NCBI RefSeq assembly: GCF_009659375.1
Contig: NZ_WJQT01000020.1
Span: 1 to 45,890 of the forward strand
Source of the DNA: Fundicoccus ignavus
GTDB lineage: Bacteria > Bacillota > Bacilli > Lactobacillales > Aerococcaceae
Direction: 5' to 3'
Length of the DNA stretch: 45,890 nucleotides
Under the pieces are notes generated by a model that saw only the letters and a list, made by a program, of their open reading frames with translations, was not told where the DNA came from and ran no database searches. Position numbers and translations under genes: made by a program. Positions 24,309 to 33,274 of the stretch are shown here, piece after piece; position 1 is the first letter of the stretch; each line of letters opens with the position of its first letter.

Positions 24309-25517
24309 ATGAAAAAATTAAACGGTGGCGTTTGCGCTTTAGAAGATGTATTAGCTTCTGGATTACATGCAGGCTTCAAACAACAGAAAAAAGACTTAGG
24401 GCTATTGTACTTTCCTAAAGGAGTCAAAGTAGCAGGAGTATTCACTAAGAATGCGATTCAATCACATCATATCAAGTATGATCAAGCCTTGTTAAGACAA
24501 AATCATTCCTTCAAAGCGATTCTGACGAATAGTGGGAATGCGAACACATGTAATGGTGTTGTCGGAGATGAAACAGTCCTTCAAATGGTGAATACTTTAG
24601 CTAGAACGCTTAAAATTCAAGCAGATGAGGTGCTTGTTTGCTCAACAGGTGTTATTGGAGTACCGATGAATTTGAATGACTTTGATAAGAAATGCGCTCG
24701 CTTAGTATGCCAATTAACGAAGGAAGATTCACTATCTGCAGTGGAAGCTATGATGACGACAGATACTTTTGCGAAACAATTAGCGTATGAATTTAAAGTA
24801 GGAAATAAAACCGTTAAAATAGCAGGAATGACAAAAGGTGCTGGGATGATTCACCCTAACTTAGGCACTATGTTAGCTTATCTTGTAACGGATGCTGATT
24901 TAGAACAAGCTCAATTACACAGTCTATTGAAAGATGTTGTAGGCGACAGTTTTAACTGTTTAACGGTAGATGGCGATACAAGTCCCAATGATACAGTTTT
25001 TCTAGCGTCAACCGGTAAAGTGAAGATTACTTGGAATGATGAGACGTTGGCTGATTTTTACAAGGGTTTATTAGAACTCAGCCAAGAGCTGACCCGTTTA
25101 ATGGCTAAAGATGGAGAAGGTGCAACGAAATTTGTAGAAGTTATCGTTAAATGCGCTCAAACTCATGCTGATGCACTTAAGATTGCGAAGGGAGTTGCAA
25201 CTTCCAATTTGGTTAAAACGGCGCTATATGGTCAAGATGCTAATTGGGGGCGAATTATTTCCGCAATCGGGCAAAGTCAGCCAGAATACTTACAAGCAGA
25301 TAAGATTGCGATTGCTTTTGAGTCCGAAGCAGGCTATGTGCAAGTGTGTAAGCATGGTGTAGGTTTACCGTTCGATGAAACACAAGCATTAGCTGTAATG
25401 AGTGAACAGAGTGTGACGATTATTATTGATTTAGGTTTAGGAGTTAGCAATAGTAAAGTATGGACCTGTGATATGTCCTTAGATTACATAAAAATAAATG
25501 CAGATTATCGTAGTTAA
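24309..25517 (+). CDS. argJ: glutamate N-acetyltransferase / amino-acid acetyltransferase
   Basis: A 402-residue ArgJ proenzyme. It moves the acetyl group from N-acetylornithine to glutamate, closing the acetyl cycle, and may also use acetyl-CoA. The self-cleavage region is KGAGMIHPNLGTMLA, with the new N-terminal nucleophile Thr at residue 187. The residue before it is Gly186, where many ArgJ proteins have Ala. CSTGVIGVP, VDGDTSPND and ANWGRIISA are conserved. AAAGAGG precedes the ATG. No argA or argE gene is in the window, which fits a cyclic pathway based on ArgJ. Confidence 0.95.
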   Translation: MKKLNGGVCALEDVLASGLHAGFKQQKKDLGLLYFPKGVKVAGVFTKNAIQSHHIKYDQALLRQNHSFKAILTNSGNANTCNGVVGDETVLQMVNTLARTLKIQADEVLVCSTGVIGVPMNLNDFDKKCARLVCQLTKEDSLSAVEAMMTTDTFAKQLAYEFKVGNKTVKIAGMTKGAGMIHPNLGTMLAYLVTDADLEQAQLHSLLKDVVGDSFNCLTVDGDTSPNDTVFLASTGKVKITWNDETLADFYKGLLELSQELTRLMAKDGEGATKFVEVIVKCAQTHADALKIAKGVATSNLVKTALYGQDANWGRIISAIGQSQPEYLQADKIAIAFESEAGYVQVCKHGVGLPFDETQALAVMSEQSVTIIIDLGLGVSNSKVWTCDMSLDYIKINADYRS

Positions 25518-25535
25518 GCGAAAGGAGAGAACAAT

Positions 25536-26732
25536 ATGTCAGAGCAATCAGAATGGACAAAGCGAGGGCAGCAAGTTTTGATGAATACTTACCAGCGTGG
25601 TGAAAGAGTGTTCACCCACGGTAAAGGTGCTTGGATTACCAACGCTGAGGGGCAAGAATTTTTAGATTTTGTTTCGGGGATTGCAACGAATGTACTAGGA
25701 CACGCTGATTCAGGATTAGCACAAGCAATTTCTCAGCAAGCACAAACTTTAATTCATACATCGAATTTATATTGGAATCAACCCGCAATTGAGCTAGCAG
25801 AAGCACTTGTCAAATTATCAAATTTAGACAAAACTTTCTTTGCTAATTCAGGCACAGAAGCGAATGAAGGCGCGATAAAACTAGCGAGAAAATGGGGACA
25901 AGCAACTAAAGGAGAAGCGGCCACAGATATTATTACAATGGAACATTCTTTTCATGGACGAACCTTTGCGGCCTTAACCGCAACAGGACAACCCGAAATG
26001 CACCAGAATATTGGCCCGATGTTGAGTGGATTTAAATATGTTCCGTTTAATGATGTGACCGCCCTAAAGTCAACTATTAACCAGAATACTTGTGCTATCT
26101 TGGTAGAAATTATCCAAGGAGAAGGTGGTATTAATATCATCGCGCCTGATTTCATTAATGCGCTCATAGAAATCCAACAGAAACACAATGTATTGATTAT
26201 TATTGATGAAATTCAAACAGGAATGGGCCGCACCGGCACCCTATTTGCTTACCAAAACACGGTCTTAAAACCAGATATCATCACATTAGCTAAAGGTTTA
26301 GGCGGTGGATTTCCAATTGGTGCAATCTTAGCCAAAGAAAGTATTGCTCAATATTTTGATATTGGTTCGCATGGAACGACTTTTGGAGGTAATCCTTTAG
26401 CAACAGCTGCTGGAAAATATATAGTTGAAGAAATTCAAGAAAAAGATTTACTAGCAAATGTCCAGCAAAAACACGATTATTTAATGCAACAGCTCAAGCT
26501 ATTACAAACACAAACTAATATCATCAAGGACATTCGAGGTTGGGGGCTTTTGCTTGGACTTGAACTGGATGTGCCTGTAGCCGATGTAATCCAATCAGCT
26601 TATACCAATGGCTTGCTAGTCACAAGCTCTAAACACAATGTCCTAAGGCTATTACCCCCTTTAAATGTTAATACGACAGAGATAGATGTATTTATTGAGC
26701 GTCTTGCAAAAACATTGAGCCAATTAAATTAA
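25536..26732 (+). CDS. argD: acetylornithine aminotransferase
   Basis: A 398-residue class III PLP aminotransferase that makes N-acetylornithine from N-acetylglutamate semialdehyde and glutamate. PLP ligands are visible: Lys253 in LAKGLGGGFP, Asp224 in IIDEIQTGMGRTG, and the SGTEANEGAIKLAR phosphate-binding motif. AAAGGAG precedes the ATG, 18 bases after argJ. It ends the operon. Other class III aminotransferases are similar, but the operon context fixes the role. Confidence 0.95.
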   Translation: MSEQSEWTKRGQQVLMNTYQRGERVFTHGKGAWITNAEGQEFLDFVSGIATNVLGHADSGLAQAISQQAQTLIHTSNLYWNQPAIELAEALVKLSNLDKTFFANSGTEANEGAIKLARKWGQATKGEAATDIITMEHSFHGRTFAALTATGQPEMHQNIGPMLSGFKYVPFNDVTALKSTINQNTCAILVEIIQGEGGINIIAPDFINALIEIQQKHNVLIIIDEIQTGMGRTGTLFAYQNTVLKPDIITLAKGLGGGFPIGAILAKESIAQYFDIGSHGTTFGGNPLATAAGKYIVEEIQEKDLLANVQQKHDYLMQQLKLLQTQTNIIKDIRGWGLLLGLELDVPVADVIQSAYTNGLLVTSSKHNVLRLLPPLNVNTTEIDVFIERLAKTLSQLN

Positions 26733-26743
26733 TAGGCCAAATA

Positions 26744-26788
26744 TTAACCCCCACAAATTACTCTAAAAAGAGCTTTTGTGGGGGTTAA
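26744..26788. terminator. shared hairpin between argD and the convergent phosphoribosyltransferase gene
   Basis: TTAACCCCCACAAA (26744-26757) pairs perfectly with TTTGTGGGGGTTAA (26775-26788). There is no long T run, but the 14-bp GC-rich stem lies between two convergent stops and should act as a terminator on both strands. Confidence 0.75.
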
Positions 26789-26792
26789 GCGA

Positions 26793-27332
26793 TTAATCAA
26801 ACAAAGGTAGTTCTTCTAAAAATTGAATATCTGTTCGTTTAGCTGCATCACCTTCAGCGAGTAGAGCGAGCTGATCTACAACAATGGCACCAGCTTCTTC
26901 AGCTAATTGTTTTAAGGCAGCAAGCGAATCGCCAGTGCTGATGACATCATCAATTAAAATAACTTTTTTGCCTTTTAATTCTGCTGCATCTTTACCGTCC
27001 AATACTAATTGTTGAGATGCTTGCGTTGTAATACTCAACACTTCGGTAATGAGTGGATTATCCATATAAGCTTTAACTGATTTTCTTGCGACATAAAACT
27101 TAGGATGGTTAAATTCTTGGGCAATACATTGAACGAGTGGAATACCTTTTGCTTCTGCGGTTAAAAAGTAATCAAACTCCGTATTAATTTTGTCTGCTAA
27201 TGCTTCAGCACCTAAAACTGCTAATTCAGTGTCACCTAGTAGCACAAATGATGCGATGGCTAAATTTTCAGACAAGCGAACAATCGGTAGAGAACGCTTT
27301 AGACCTGCAATCGTTAAGTCGAATGTTTTCAT
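26793..27332 (-). CDS. adenine phosphoribosyltransferase-like protein
   Basis: A 179-residue type I phosphoribosyltransferase, which joins a purine base to PRPP. The PRPP-binding loop VILIDDVISTGDSLAA is intact, as is the FLTAEAKGIPL segment typical of APRT-like enzymes. Its ATG directly abuts the stop of the permease gene upstream (TAAATG), so translation is probably coupled. Pairing with a permease suggests uptake followed by phosphoribosyl trapping of a purine base. The exact base, adenine, xanthine or another, is not certain. Confidence 0.85.
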   Translation of the reverse strand: MKTFDLTIAGLKRSLPIVRLSENLAIASFVLLGDTELAVLGAEALADKINTEFDYFLTAEAKGIPLVQCIAQEFNHPKFYVARKSVKAYMDNPLITEVLSITTQASQQLVLDGKDAAELKGKKVILIDDVISTGDSLAALKQLAEEAGAIVVDQLALLAEGDAAKRTDIQFLEELPLFD

Positions 27333-28418
27333 TTATAAACTCACTCCTAATAATGGTAATAAAAATTTCACGACAACGCCAGCTAACATTCCGAAAAATG
27401 GATCAAAGAAATAGCTAACAATCATTGTAATACCGGTTGTCATAGGGTCAATATCTGATCCAGAAGAAAAGTTTGACGGAACCGTTACGATTGCACCTAA
27501 AACAAATAAGAAGCCTGCGATTGATTCCATAGGGACGAATTTACCTAATTTAGGTAAAACACCGAAGAATAGTAGTAAAGCCATCAAAGTCATCATCAAG
27601 ACACCAGAGAACACTGGATTAGGGGCACTACCTGTTGCTGAAATAATCGACTCTAAAGGTGCGCCTCCAAATAAACTTGTAATAAAATCAGCGACTGAAC
27701 TAACGACAGTCAATACATCCACATCTACAGGGTTTGTATCGGAACCGGTCATGCTCCCAGTAATCATTCCGAAAGAAATATTTGAACCGATATTTAAACA
27801 TGCTAGCGCTAAAGCGCCACGTAGAATTTTCCAATTAAGTCCAAGCGGTTTAACAAAGCTCAATTTGTTTTCTGCAACATCTCCTACTAAGTCAAATGTT
27901 TGCTTTTTATAAAACGAAGAATAGAAGGTTGCTAGCCCAACAGAAGCAACGATTGTATAAACTAAATCATGGGTAAAGATATAGACAATAAGGGCGGTGA
28001 AAAACGAAATAATTCCAACATCGCGATTGCTTCGAGCCATATCAATCGCCGCTTTAGCTAAAATAAGCCCCACACCTGCCATCATACCAGAAGTGATTTC
28101 TACTCCGATAAAGCCAACAAGTTTATCCATTAAACCGAAAAGACCAATAATAGTCATAATAATTGCTGCATAAAAAATTAAGGAAACTCGTTCTCTTTTA
28201 TTATCACCCATTGTGCCGGCTACAGTAATTGTTTCGACTTGAAAAGAAACGGGTGCAACCGATCCAGTTACAGCATTTGCAATGGCTGAGAAGGCAAAAC
28301 CTAAACCAGTTGGAAAAGCTGCAAACCCGAACGATAAGGCAAGGATTCCTTGTGGGATTCCGTTAATAACTACTCCGATTGCTGCCAATATATCTTGAAT
28401 ATAATCCAATGTATCCAC
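27333..28418 (-). CDS. NCS2-like purine/uracil-type permease
   Basis: A 361-residue, highly hydrophobic protein with about 10 or more membrane segments. GSVAPVSFQVETITVAG in the first third, the long hydrophobic segments and the coupling with a phosphoribosyltransferase suggest a nucleobase permease of the NCS2/AzgA group. It is shorter than usual for NCS2 (about 430). A GGAG ribosome binding site precedes the ATG. A PurBox-like sequence lies about 90 bases upstream. The family call rests on general pattern and context, so it is less secure than its role as a permease. Confidence 0.72.
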   Translation of the reverse strand: MDTLDYIQDILAAIGVVINGIPQGILALSFGFAAFPTGLGFAFSAIANAVTGSVAPVSFQVETITVAGTMGDNKRERVSLIFYAAIIMTIIGLFGLMDKLVGFIGVEITSGMMAGVGLILAKAAIDMARSNRDVGIISFFTALIVYIFTHDLVYTIVASVGLATFYSSFYKKQTFDLVGDVAENKLSFVKPLGLNWKILRGALALACLNIGSNISFGMITGSMTGSDTNPVDVDVLTVVSSVADFITSLFGGAPLESIISATGSAPNPVFSGVLMMTLMALLLFFGVLPKLGKFVPMESIAGFLFVLGAIVTVPSNFSSGSDIDPMTTGITMIVSYFFDPFFGMLAGVVVKFLLPLLGVSL

Positions 28419-28508
28419 TCCAATTTAAAATATTTTATATAAATACTATAAAGTAAAAGAGTGCTATAAACAAAACGGAAAGTAAACATTAATTGTCAAT
28501 GTTAAGTT

Positions 28509-28521
28509 AATGTTCGTTTTT
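28509..28521 (-). promoter_or_regulatory. PurBox-like site upstream of the purine permease
   Basis: On the minus strand the bases read AAAAACGAACATT, 12 of 13 positions agreeing with the PurBox consensus AWWWCCGAACWWT. It lies about 90 bases upstream of the permease start, in the orientation of that gene, so PurR control is plausible. A TTGACA occurs just downstream without a well-spaced -10. Confidence 0.4.
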
Positions 28522-28531
28522 TTGTGAGCGT

Positions 28532-28760
28532 AAAATTTTTATATAGATTTACCAAGCTTTATATTTCGATCTGCTTGCTATTTTACAAGGTGATGATTGC
28601 TTTCAAAGCCTCACCTAAGTTCGTGCTTTTCAAGTTTAACCGGATAGACTCTAAGAATGAAATTGCGTTTCTCATAGTCAGATCAAACTATTTTATTAGT
28701 AGCGATGGATTGCCTTTTTACTGCTTTGGAAAGCTCTTATAGTTAACTACGTGAGGTAGT
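28532..28760 (+). repeat. dispersed palindromic intergenic repeat, copy D
   Basis: The segments TTTTTATATAGATTTACCAAG, TCTGCTTG, TTTTACAAGG, GCTTTCAAAGCCTCACCTAA, GTTCGTGCTTTTCAAG and the TACTGCTTTGGAAAGC right arm follow the same order as copies B and F. It begins a few bases after a T7 tract. The short ORF inside the copy is not a gene. Confidence 0.75.
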
Positions 28761-28786
28761 TCTACTAAAAGTCATAAGTTGCTTTT

Positions 28787-28840
28787 AATGTGTCGACTGT
28801 TAAATTGAGTTGACACATTAAGTCACCCAATGTGTCGACT
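28787..28840. repeat. triple AATGTGTCGACT motif, two direct and one inverted
   Basis: AATGTGTCGACT occurs at 28787-28798 and 28829-28840. Between them at 28808-28819 stands AGTTGACACATT, its inverted copy with one change. The first pair forms a 12-bp hairpin. The motif could be a protein binding array or an expanded repeat; no adjacent gene start is obvious. Confidence 0.6.
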
Positions 28841-29257
28841 CAGATTCTGAGTTAGCATGTTAGAGTCTTATAAATCAATATAATGATAAAAATTACAAAT
28901 AAAACGATGGACCTGGTTATGAATCTCCAGTTCAGTTTAATTTAGACAAGTGAAATTTGTCCGAAATCTTCCTAAAAGGTGATTTATGTTTGAGGCAGAA
29001 TAATCAGACTGTGTTCAAAAATGTTTTATATTTATTTAGTGTCCTTACGTTATAATGTGGCATATTTTTCAATTTAACTATAATACGTATCGTACTCGAA
29101 AGACTTTTTGAAGAAGGGTAAAGGGCAATTCAACTATGCTAATTGAGCTTACAATGAATTATTGTGAGATTTTGAAAGCTATATTAACCAAATTGCTGAG
29201 TGAAGCATTTTAGTTGGTAAATAAGAATGTTAACATGAATTCCCTTGTAATATGAAA
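28841..29257. other. long intergenic stretch without a recognisable gene
   Basis: About 400 bases of AT-rich DNA between the repeat zone and the terminator of the betaine transporter operon. CTGAGTTAGCATGTTAGAGTC at its start resembles the tail of repeat copy F (CTGAGTTATCATGTTAAGAC). Otherwise I see no ORF with a ribosome binding site, no RNA family and no clear promoter. Confidence 0.5.
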
Positions 29258-29301
29258 AAATCCCCACCAACTTTACTTTGCGTAAAGAAAGAGGGGATTT
29301 A
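29258..29301 (-). terminator. terminator of the betaine transporter operon
   Basis: On the minus strand AAATCCCC pairs with GGGGATTT (plus-strand arms 29258-29264 region and 29293-29300), followed by a TTTTTT run. It lies 16 bases after the stop of the binding-protein gene. Confidence 0.8.
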
Positions 29302-29316
29302 CATAACTTATTTTGT

Positions 29317-30192
29317 TTAATTATTTAACCATTCATCTACTTTGTCACGGTTTTGGTCAATCCAATCTTGTGCAGCTTGTTTTTCTGTTATTCCATTCTC
29401 CATTGCTAAGGTTACACTCTCCATATCCTCAACTGTCCAATGGAAATTATCAAGAATACGGTAAGCTTCTGGCATTTCCTCAGCTAAACCAAGTCGTGCC
29501 AATGTATGAATTTGTTCTGATTCTCCGTAAACATTCTCTGGATCTTCTAAGAACTTTAAATCATAGCGTTGGAACTTCCAATGCGGAGTCCATCCCGTGA
29601 TGACAATTTCTTCTTCGTTAGTGATTGCCTCATCTAATAAAGCTAACATCGCACCAGTTGAAGGTGTATCAAGTTTCCAATTACTAATATTAGAGTAAAC
29701 GTCTTGAGCAAGCTCTGTTTGGATTATAATACCTGCACCAGGTTCAATACCGACAATTGTTTGCCCAGCTTGATTAGTTAAATCTTCGATCGAATCGATA
29801 TCCATATAAGTTGGAACAACAAGACCACTTTTGGCACCCTCTAAATTAGGTCCTAAATCTTCAACCTGATGTTCATATTCACTAAGAATAGAACCATGAG
29901 TGATTGGTAACCAGGCTGCCGTCATTGCATCAGACTCACCGGATGCGAGTGATTCATACATAATCGCATTATCTACAGAAACTAGATTGACATTAAAACC
30001 AGCTTCTTCTAATACTAAGGAAATAACAGTTGTTGAAGCTACTTCGGTATCCCAAGGATTATGAACTAATTGAACTGTCTCACCTTGATTCGCTTCGGAG
30101 AATTCAGTTTGGCTAATGCTATAAATTAATTCACTGACTAAAACCACTATTAGAATAAGAGGCAAAATCATATTTAAATATTTCTTTTTCAT
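29317..30192 (-). CDS. glycine betaine/proline ABC transporter substrate-binding protein (OpuAC-like)
   Basis: A 291-residue binding protein of the OpuAC family, which captures glycine betaine or proline betaine outside the cell. A hydrophobic N-terminal segment (about residues 8-26) has no lipobox Cys, so it may remain as a membrane anchor. VHNPWDTE, the Trp-containing TAAWLPITHG and ITGWTPHWKFQRYDLKFLEDP match the aromatic ligand box region of this family. AGGAGGGAG precedes the ATG, 12 bases after the permease gene. It is the last gene of the three-gene operon. Confidence 0.92.
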   Translation of the reverse strand: MKKKYLNMILPLILIVVLVSELIYSISQTEFSEANQGETVQLVHNPWDTEVASTTVISLVLEEAGFNVNLVSVDNAIMYESLASGESDAMTAAWLPITHGSILSEYEHQVEDLGPNLEGAKSGLVVPTYMDIDSIEDLTNQAGQTIVGIEPGAGIIIQTELAQDVYSNISNWKLDTPSTGAMLALLDEAITNEEEIVITGWTPHWKFQRYDLKFLEDPENVYGESEQIHTLARLGLAEEMPEAYRILDNFHWTVEDMESVTLAMENGITEKQAAQDWIDQNRDKVDEWLNN

Positions 30193-30204
30193 AAATACTC
30201 CCTC

Positions 30205-31059
30205 CTACTTGTTAGTGTCTTTATTAACGCTTTGTAAGATACGGTCAATAATAATGGCCATAATTACTAAAGCGAAACCAGAAACAAATCCAGAGCCTAC
30301 ATTACCTCTTTGCAGAGCCGTTAGAACATCTGTACCTAAACCTGGCGCACCAATCATAGAGGCAGTTACAACCATAGATAGGGCAAGTAAAACTGTTTGA
30401 TTAGTTCCAGCCATAATCGTTGATTTAGCATTAGGCAATTCAACTTTTACCAGTTTTTGCCAACCAGTACTACCAAATGCATCTGCTGCTTCAACTAAAT
30501 CTTCAGGCACTTGACGGATTCCTAAGTTTGTAAAACGAACGATAGGTGGTAGGGCGAAAATAACAGAAGCAAATACTCCAGGCACCATACCTGTACCGAA
30601 AAATGAAACAGCCGGAATTAGGTATACAAAAGCGGGCATCGTTTGCATGAAATCAAGTGCAGGTTGAAGTATTTTTTCAACTAAAGAACTCTTAGCCATT
30701 GTTATACCTAATGGAATACCAATTACAATTGAAATAATACTCGCCGCAATAATTAGTGTTAAGGTATTAAGCATATTGTTCCATAAACCTTGGTTATGAA
30801 TGTACATTAAACCGACACCTGAGAAAAAGGCTAAACCAAATCGTCTGTCAGTTACCCAGTATGCGATTAATACAATTAATATAATGAAGACTAGTGGTGG
30901 AATATACTGCAGTAAAGCAGTAGTACCTTCCATTAATTGAGTTCCGAAATTTTTAAGATTATCAAAAATAAAACTTAAGTTAACAGTTAACCACTCAATT
31001 AATTGTGACATCCATTGTGAGACTGGTAAGTTGGGTAGAAAATCCAATAGACTACTCAT
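30205..31059 (-). CDS. glycine betaine/proline ABC transporter permease (OpuAB-like)
   Basis: A 284-residue permease with about six membrane segments. The EAA loop region EAADAFGSTGWQKLVKVELPNA marks it as an ABC inner-membrane component of the ProW/OpuAB type. I choose the ATG at 31059: AAAGGAG lies about 10 bases upstream and the codon overlaps the stop of the ATPase gene (ATGAGTAG), so the two are translationally coupled. Extending upstream would add residues encoded inside the ATPase gene. Confidence 0.93.
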   Translation of the reverse strand: MSSLLDFLPNLPVSQWMSQLIEWLTVNLSFIFDNLKNFGTQLMEGTTALLQYIPPLVFIILIVLIAYWVTDRRFGLAFFSGVGLMYIHNQGLWNNMLNTLTLIIAASIISIVIGIPLGITMAKSSLVEKILQPALDFMQTMPAFVYLIPAVSFFGTGMVPGVFASVIFALPPIVRFTNLGIRQVPEDLVEAADAFGSTGWQKLVKVELPNAKSTIMAGTNQTVLLALSMVVTASMIGAPGLGTDVLTALQRGNVGSGFVSGFALVIMAIIIDRILQSVNKDTNK

Positions 31060-32278
31060 TGTTATCAGACTCCTTTCCATTGTTAGTATCATTGCCATCA
31101 TAATCACTGGTCATTGCACCAATCACATTGCTTCTTACAATTACCCCTTCGATTTTACCGTCTTTATCAGTAACAGCTACAGGCGTCTCTGATTCGTGAA
31201 TCACATCGAATAAATCATCGATAAGTACACCCGAAGAAACCTCTGGCACATCACTTTGAATGGCACTTGAAATAGTATCATGGTCATTGTCATGAAGTTT
31301 TTCTACCTCTTCATGAGTCACATAACCGACTAACTGTTGTTGGTCATCGACAACTAGAATATTACTCATGCCTTCATCTTCCATCATCTGTAGAGCCACT
31401 GAAGGTTTTTCCATAACTTGAGTGACAGCAGTTGGCTCTTCCATAATATGTTCAGCTGTGTATACTTTTGTGCGGTCGATATCCTCAACAAAGCGAGTCA
31501 CATATTCATTTGCTGGGTTAGATAGGATTTCTTCACCAGTACCAATTTGGACAACTTCTCCATCTTTCATGATAGCGATACGGCCACCTAGTCGGAGCGA
31601 TTCATTCAAATCATGTGTAATGAAGATAATCGTTTTATTCATCGTTTTCTGCATCTCTAATAGTTCATCCTGCATATCTCGACGAATTAATGGATCAAGC
31701 GCAGAGAAAGCCTCATCCATCAATAAGATATCAGGATCGTTAGCAAGTGCTCTTGCTAAACCTACACGTTGTTGCATACCACCTGATAACTGATCAGGAT
31801 ATTGATCCTTATAAGCGATTAAGCCAGCATTCTCTAATGCTTGTTCAGCTTTTGCGCGTCGTTCATTCGGTGTAACTCCTTGTACTTCTAAACCGTACTC
31901 TGTATTTTCAAGAATTGTACGATGTGGGAAAAGGGCAAAGTTTTGAAAGACCATACTAATTTTCTTACGTCTAACATCACGTAAAGCTTTTGGTTTCATA
32001 TCAGTTATATTGACACCATCTATATAAATATCACCACTACTTGGTTCTACTAAACGATTTAACATTCTGACTAATGAAGATTTACCACTTCCTGAAAGAC
32101 CCATGATAACAAAGATTTCGCCTTCATTCACTTCAAAACTGGCTTGGTTTACACCAATCGTAGAGCCAGTAAGTTCCAATACTTCCTCTTTGCTCTTTCC
32201 AGCACTCATTAGCTCTAATGCTTTAGATTCATTTTTTCCATAAATTTTTGTTAATTTTTCGACTTTTAATTTAGTCAC
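31052..32278 (-). CDS. glycine betaine/proline ABC transporter ATP-binding protein with CBS domains (OpuAA-like)
   Basis: A 408-residue ATPase. Walker A is GLSGSGKSS, the signature is LSGGMQQRVGLARAL, and Walker B is ILLMDEAFSALD. The C-terminal approximately 130 residues hold two CBS motifs (PSVALQMMEDEGMSNILVVDD and PVAVTDKDGKIEGVIV), which in OpuA sense ionic strength and c-di-AMP. The start is GTG, set by GAGGT upstream. It is the first gene of the osmoprotectant operon (ATPase, permease, binding protein), so the complex imports compatible solutes under osmotic stress. Confidence 0.94.
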   Translation of the reverse strand: MTKLKVEKLTKIYGKNESKALELMSAGKSKEEVLELTGSTIGVNQASFEVNEGEIFVIMGLSGSGKSSLVRMLNRLVEPSSGDIYIDGVNITDMKPKALRDVRRKKISMVFQNFALFPHRTILENTEYGLEVQGVTPNERRAKAEQALENAGLIAYKDQYPDQLSGGMQQRVGLARALANDPDILLMDEAFSALDPLIRRDMQDELLEMQKTMNKTIIFITHDLNESLRLGGRIAIMKDGEVVQIGTGEEILSNPANEYVTRFVEDIDRTKVYTAEHIMEEPTAVTQVMEKPSVALQMMEDEGMSNILVVDDQQQLVGYVTHEEVEKLHDNDHDTISSAIQSDVPEVSSGVLIDDLFDVIHESETPVAVTDKDGKIEGVIVRSNVIGAMTSDYDGNDTNNGKESDNNE

Positions 32279-32563
32279 GTTTTACCTCATTTCTTGTGAT
32301 TGACTAACCACAATTTATGTATGCTACCTTAACACACCTAGAAACCACTGTAAAACCAAATATATCTATTTTTCACAAAGTTTTCTATTGTTGACGTTTC
32401 CAATCAGCTAGCTAATAAAATTTTAAGAAATTGATAAGAATTTGATTAATGACACTCATAAAATAGTAAAATTGCTTTTTAACTAAAATAATAAGTTTTT
32501 TAAAGTGAAAATATTTATTCAATTAGATCGCTATTTTGAAGAGAATATTATGAAATATTTAGT
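32279..32563. other. intergenic region upstream of the betaine operon
   Basis: This AT-rich stretch must contain the promoter of the minus-strand opuA-type operon, but I see no convincing -35/-10 pair at good spacing. A TTTACA on the minus strand about 70 bases upstream of the start is the best -35 candidate. There is no ORF, repeat or RNA family. Confidence 0.4.
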
Positions 32564-32602
32564 AAAAAAAAACCTCCAACAATCTTTCGAGAGCAGGAGG
32601 TT
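32564..32602 (-). terminator. terminator of the PepSY gene
   Basis: On the minus strand AACCTCC pairs with GGAGGTT, extended imperfectly through the loop, followed by eight T. It lies just downstream of the PepSY gene stop. Confidence 0.85.
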
Positions 32603-32607
32603 ACAGA

Positions 32608-33075
32608 TTAATGTTTCAATTTTAATTGAACTAGAGTGCCTTTGTGTGCATCAAGTTTCACTTCGGTAATTTGGTCGCCTATTTCATTTGCAAGTTCAAC
32701 TTTCCAGACCGTACGTTCGCGTACTCGATCTAGTTCCCACTGAAAAGGGTGCTGTAGCTCAGAGTGTTGCAAGGCTAGTTGATTGATATCTGTAAGTGGT
32801 AAAAGATTCGTAATATTCAATGCTTTTTTATTGAGTTTTTCTGACTCATTTGGTTTTAAAAATTTCTGACGTTCTTTTAGGATAGCGCCATTTGCAGCAT
32901 TGATTTCAAAGGTATAGCGATTGGTATCATCAAAACCAACAAATTCGTACTTCAAGAAAGGACCTTCAAATTCTAATTGTAATTTTAATAACTGCGAATT
33001 AGGATATTTAGTAAAGTATTGATCTAATACTTCGGCTAACGGTAAGATATTACGTTCTTGTTCAAAGGTTAGCAT
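32608..33075 (-). CDS. PepSY-like domain protein
   Basis: A 155-residue soluble protein with two PepSY-like halves. Each has the pattern of a strand with FEF/FVG or KVELAN, then an acidic segment and a turn with INAANGAI or LDAHKGTL. No signal peptide or membrane segment is apparent. The start at 33075 follows AAAGGAG at nine bases; the GTG nine bases upstream is too close to that site. It is a single gene with its own terminator. Function unknown; PepSY domains are often inhibitors or regulators of proteases, but here there is no neighbour to suggest a target. Confidence 0.72.
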   Translation of the reverse strand: MLTFEQERNILPLAEVLDQYFTKYPNSQLLKLQLEFEGPFLKYEFVGFDDTNRYTFEINAANGAILKERQKFLKPNESEKLNKKALNITNLLPLTDINQLALQHSELQHPFQWELDRVRERTVWKVELANEIGDQITEVKLDAHKGTLVQLKLKH

Positions 33076-33274
33076 TGGGCTCACTCCTTTCTATCTTATT
33101 CTCAAGTATATTATAGCATAATAAGCAAGCATTTACAATGCAAATTGAACAGTAAATATAATGATAAAATGTACTAAATTGGGTAATAATTAATAAATTA
33201 TTTATAAATAATAGAAGTATTCATCTAAAGCTTCTGATATAATGAATCGGCTTAGAAAAAGAAAGTAGGAAATT

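Noticed and set aside
28524..28742. Short open frame through repeat copy D
   Set aside because: The frame follows the repeat and differs from the one in copy B; no start signal.
28787..28840. CRISPR-like array
   Set aside because: Only three copies, one inverted, with unequal spacers of 9-10 bases and no cas genes.
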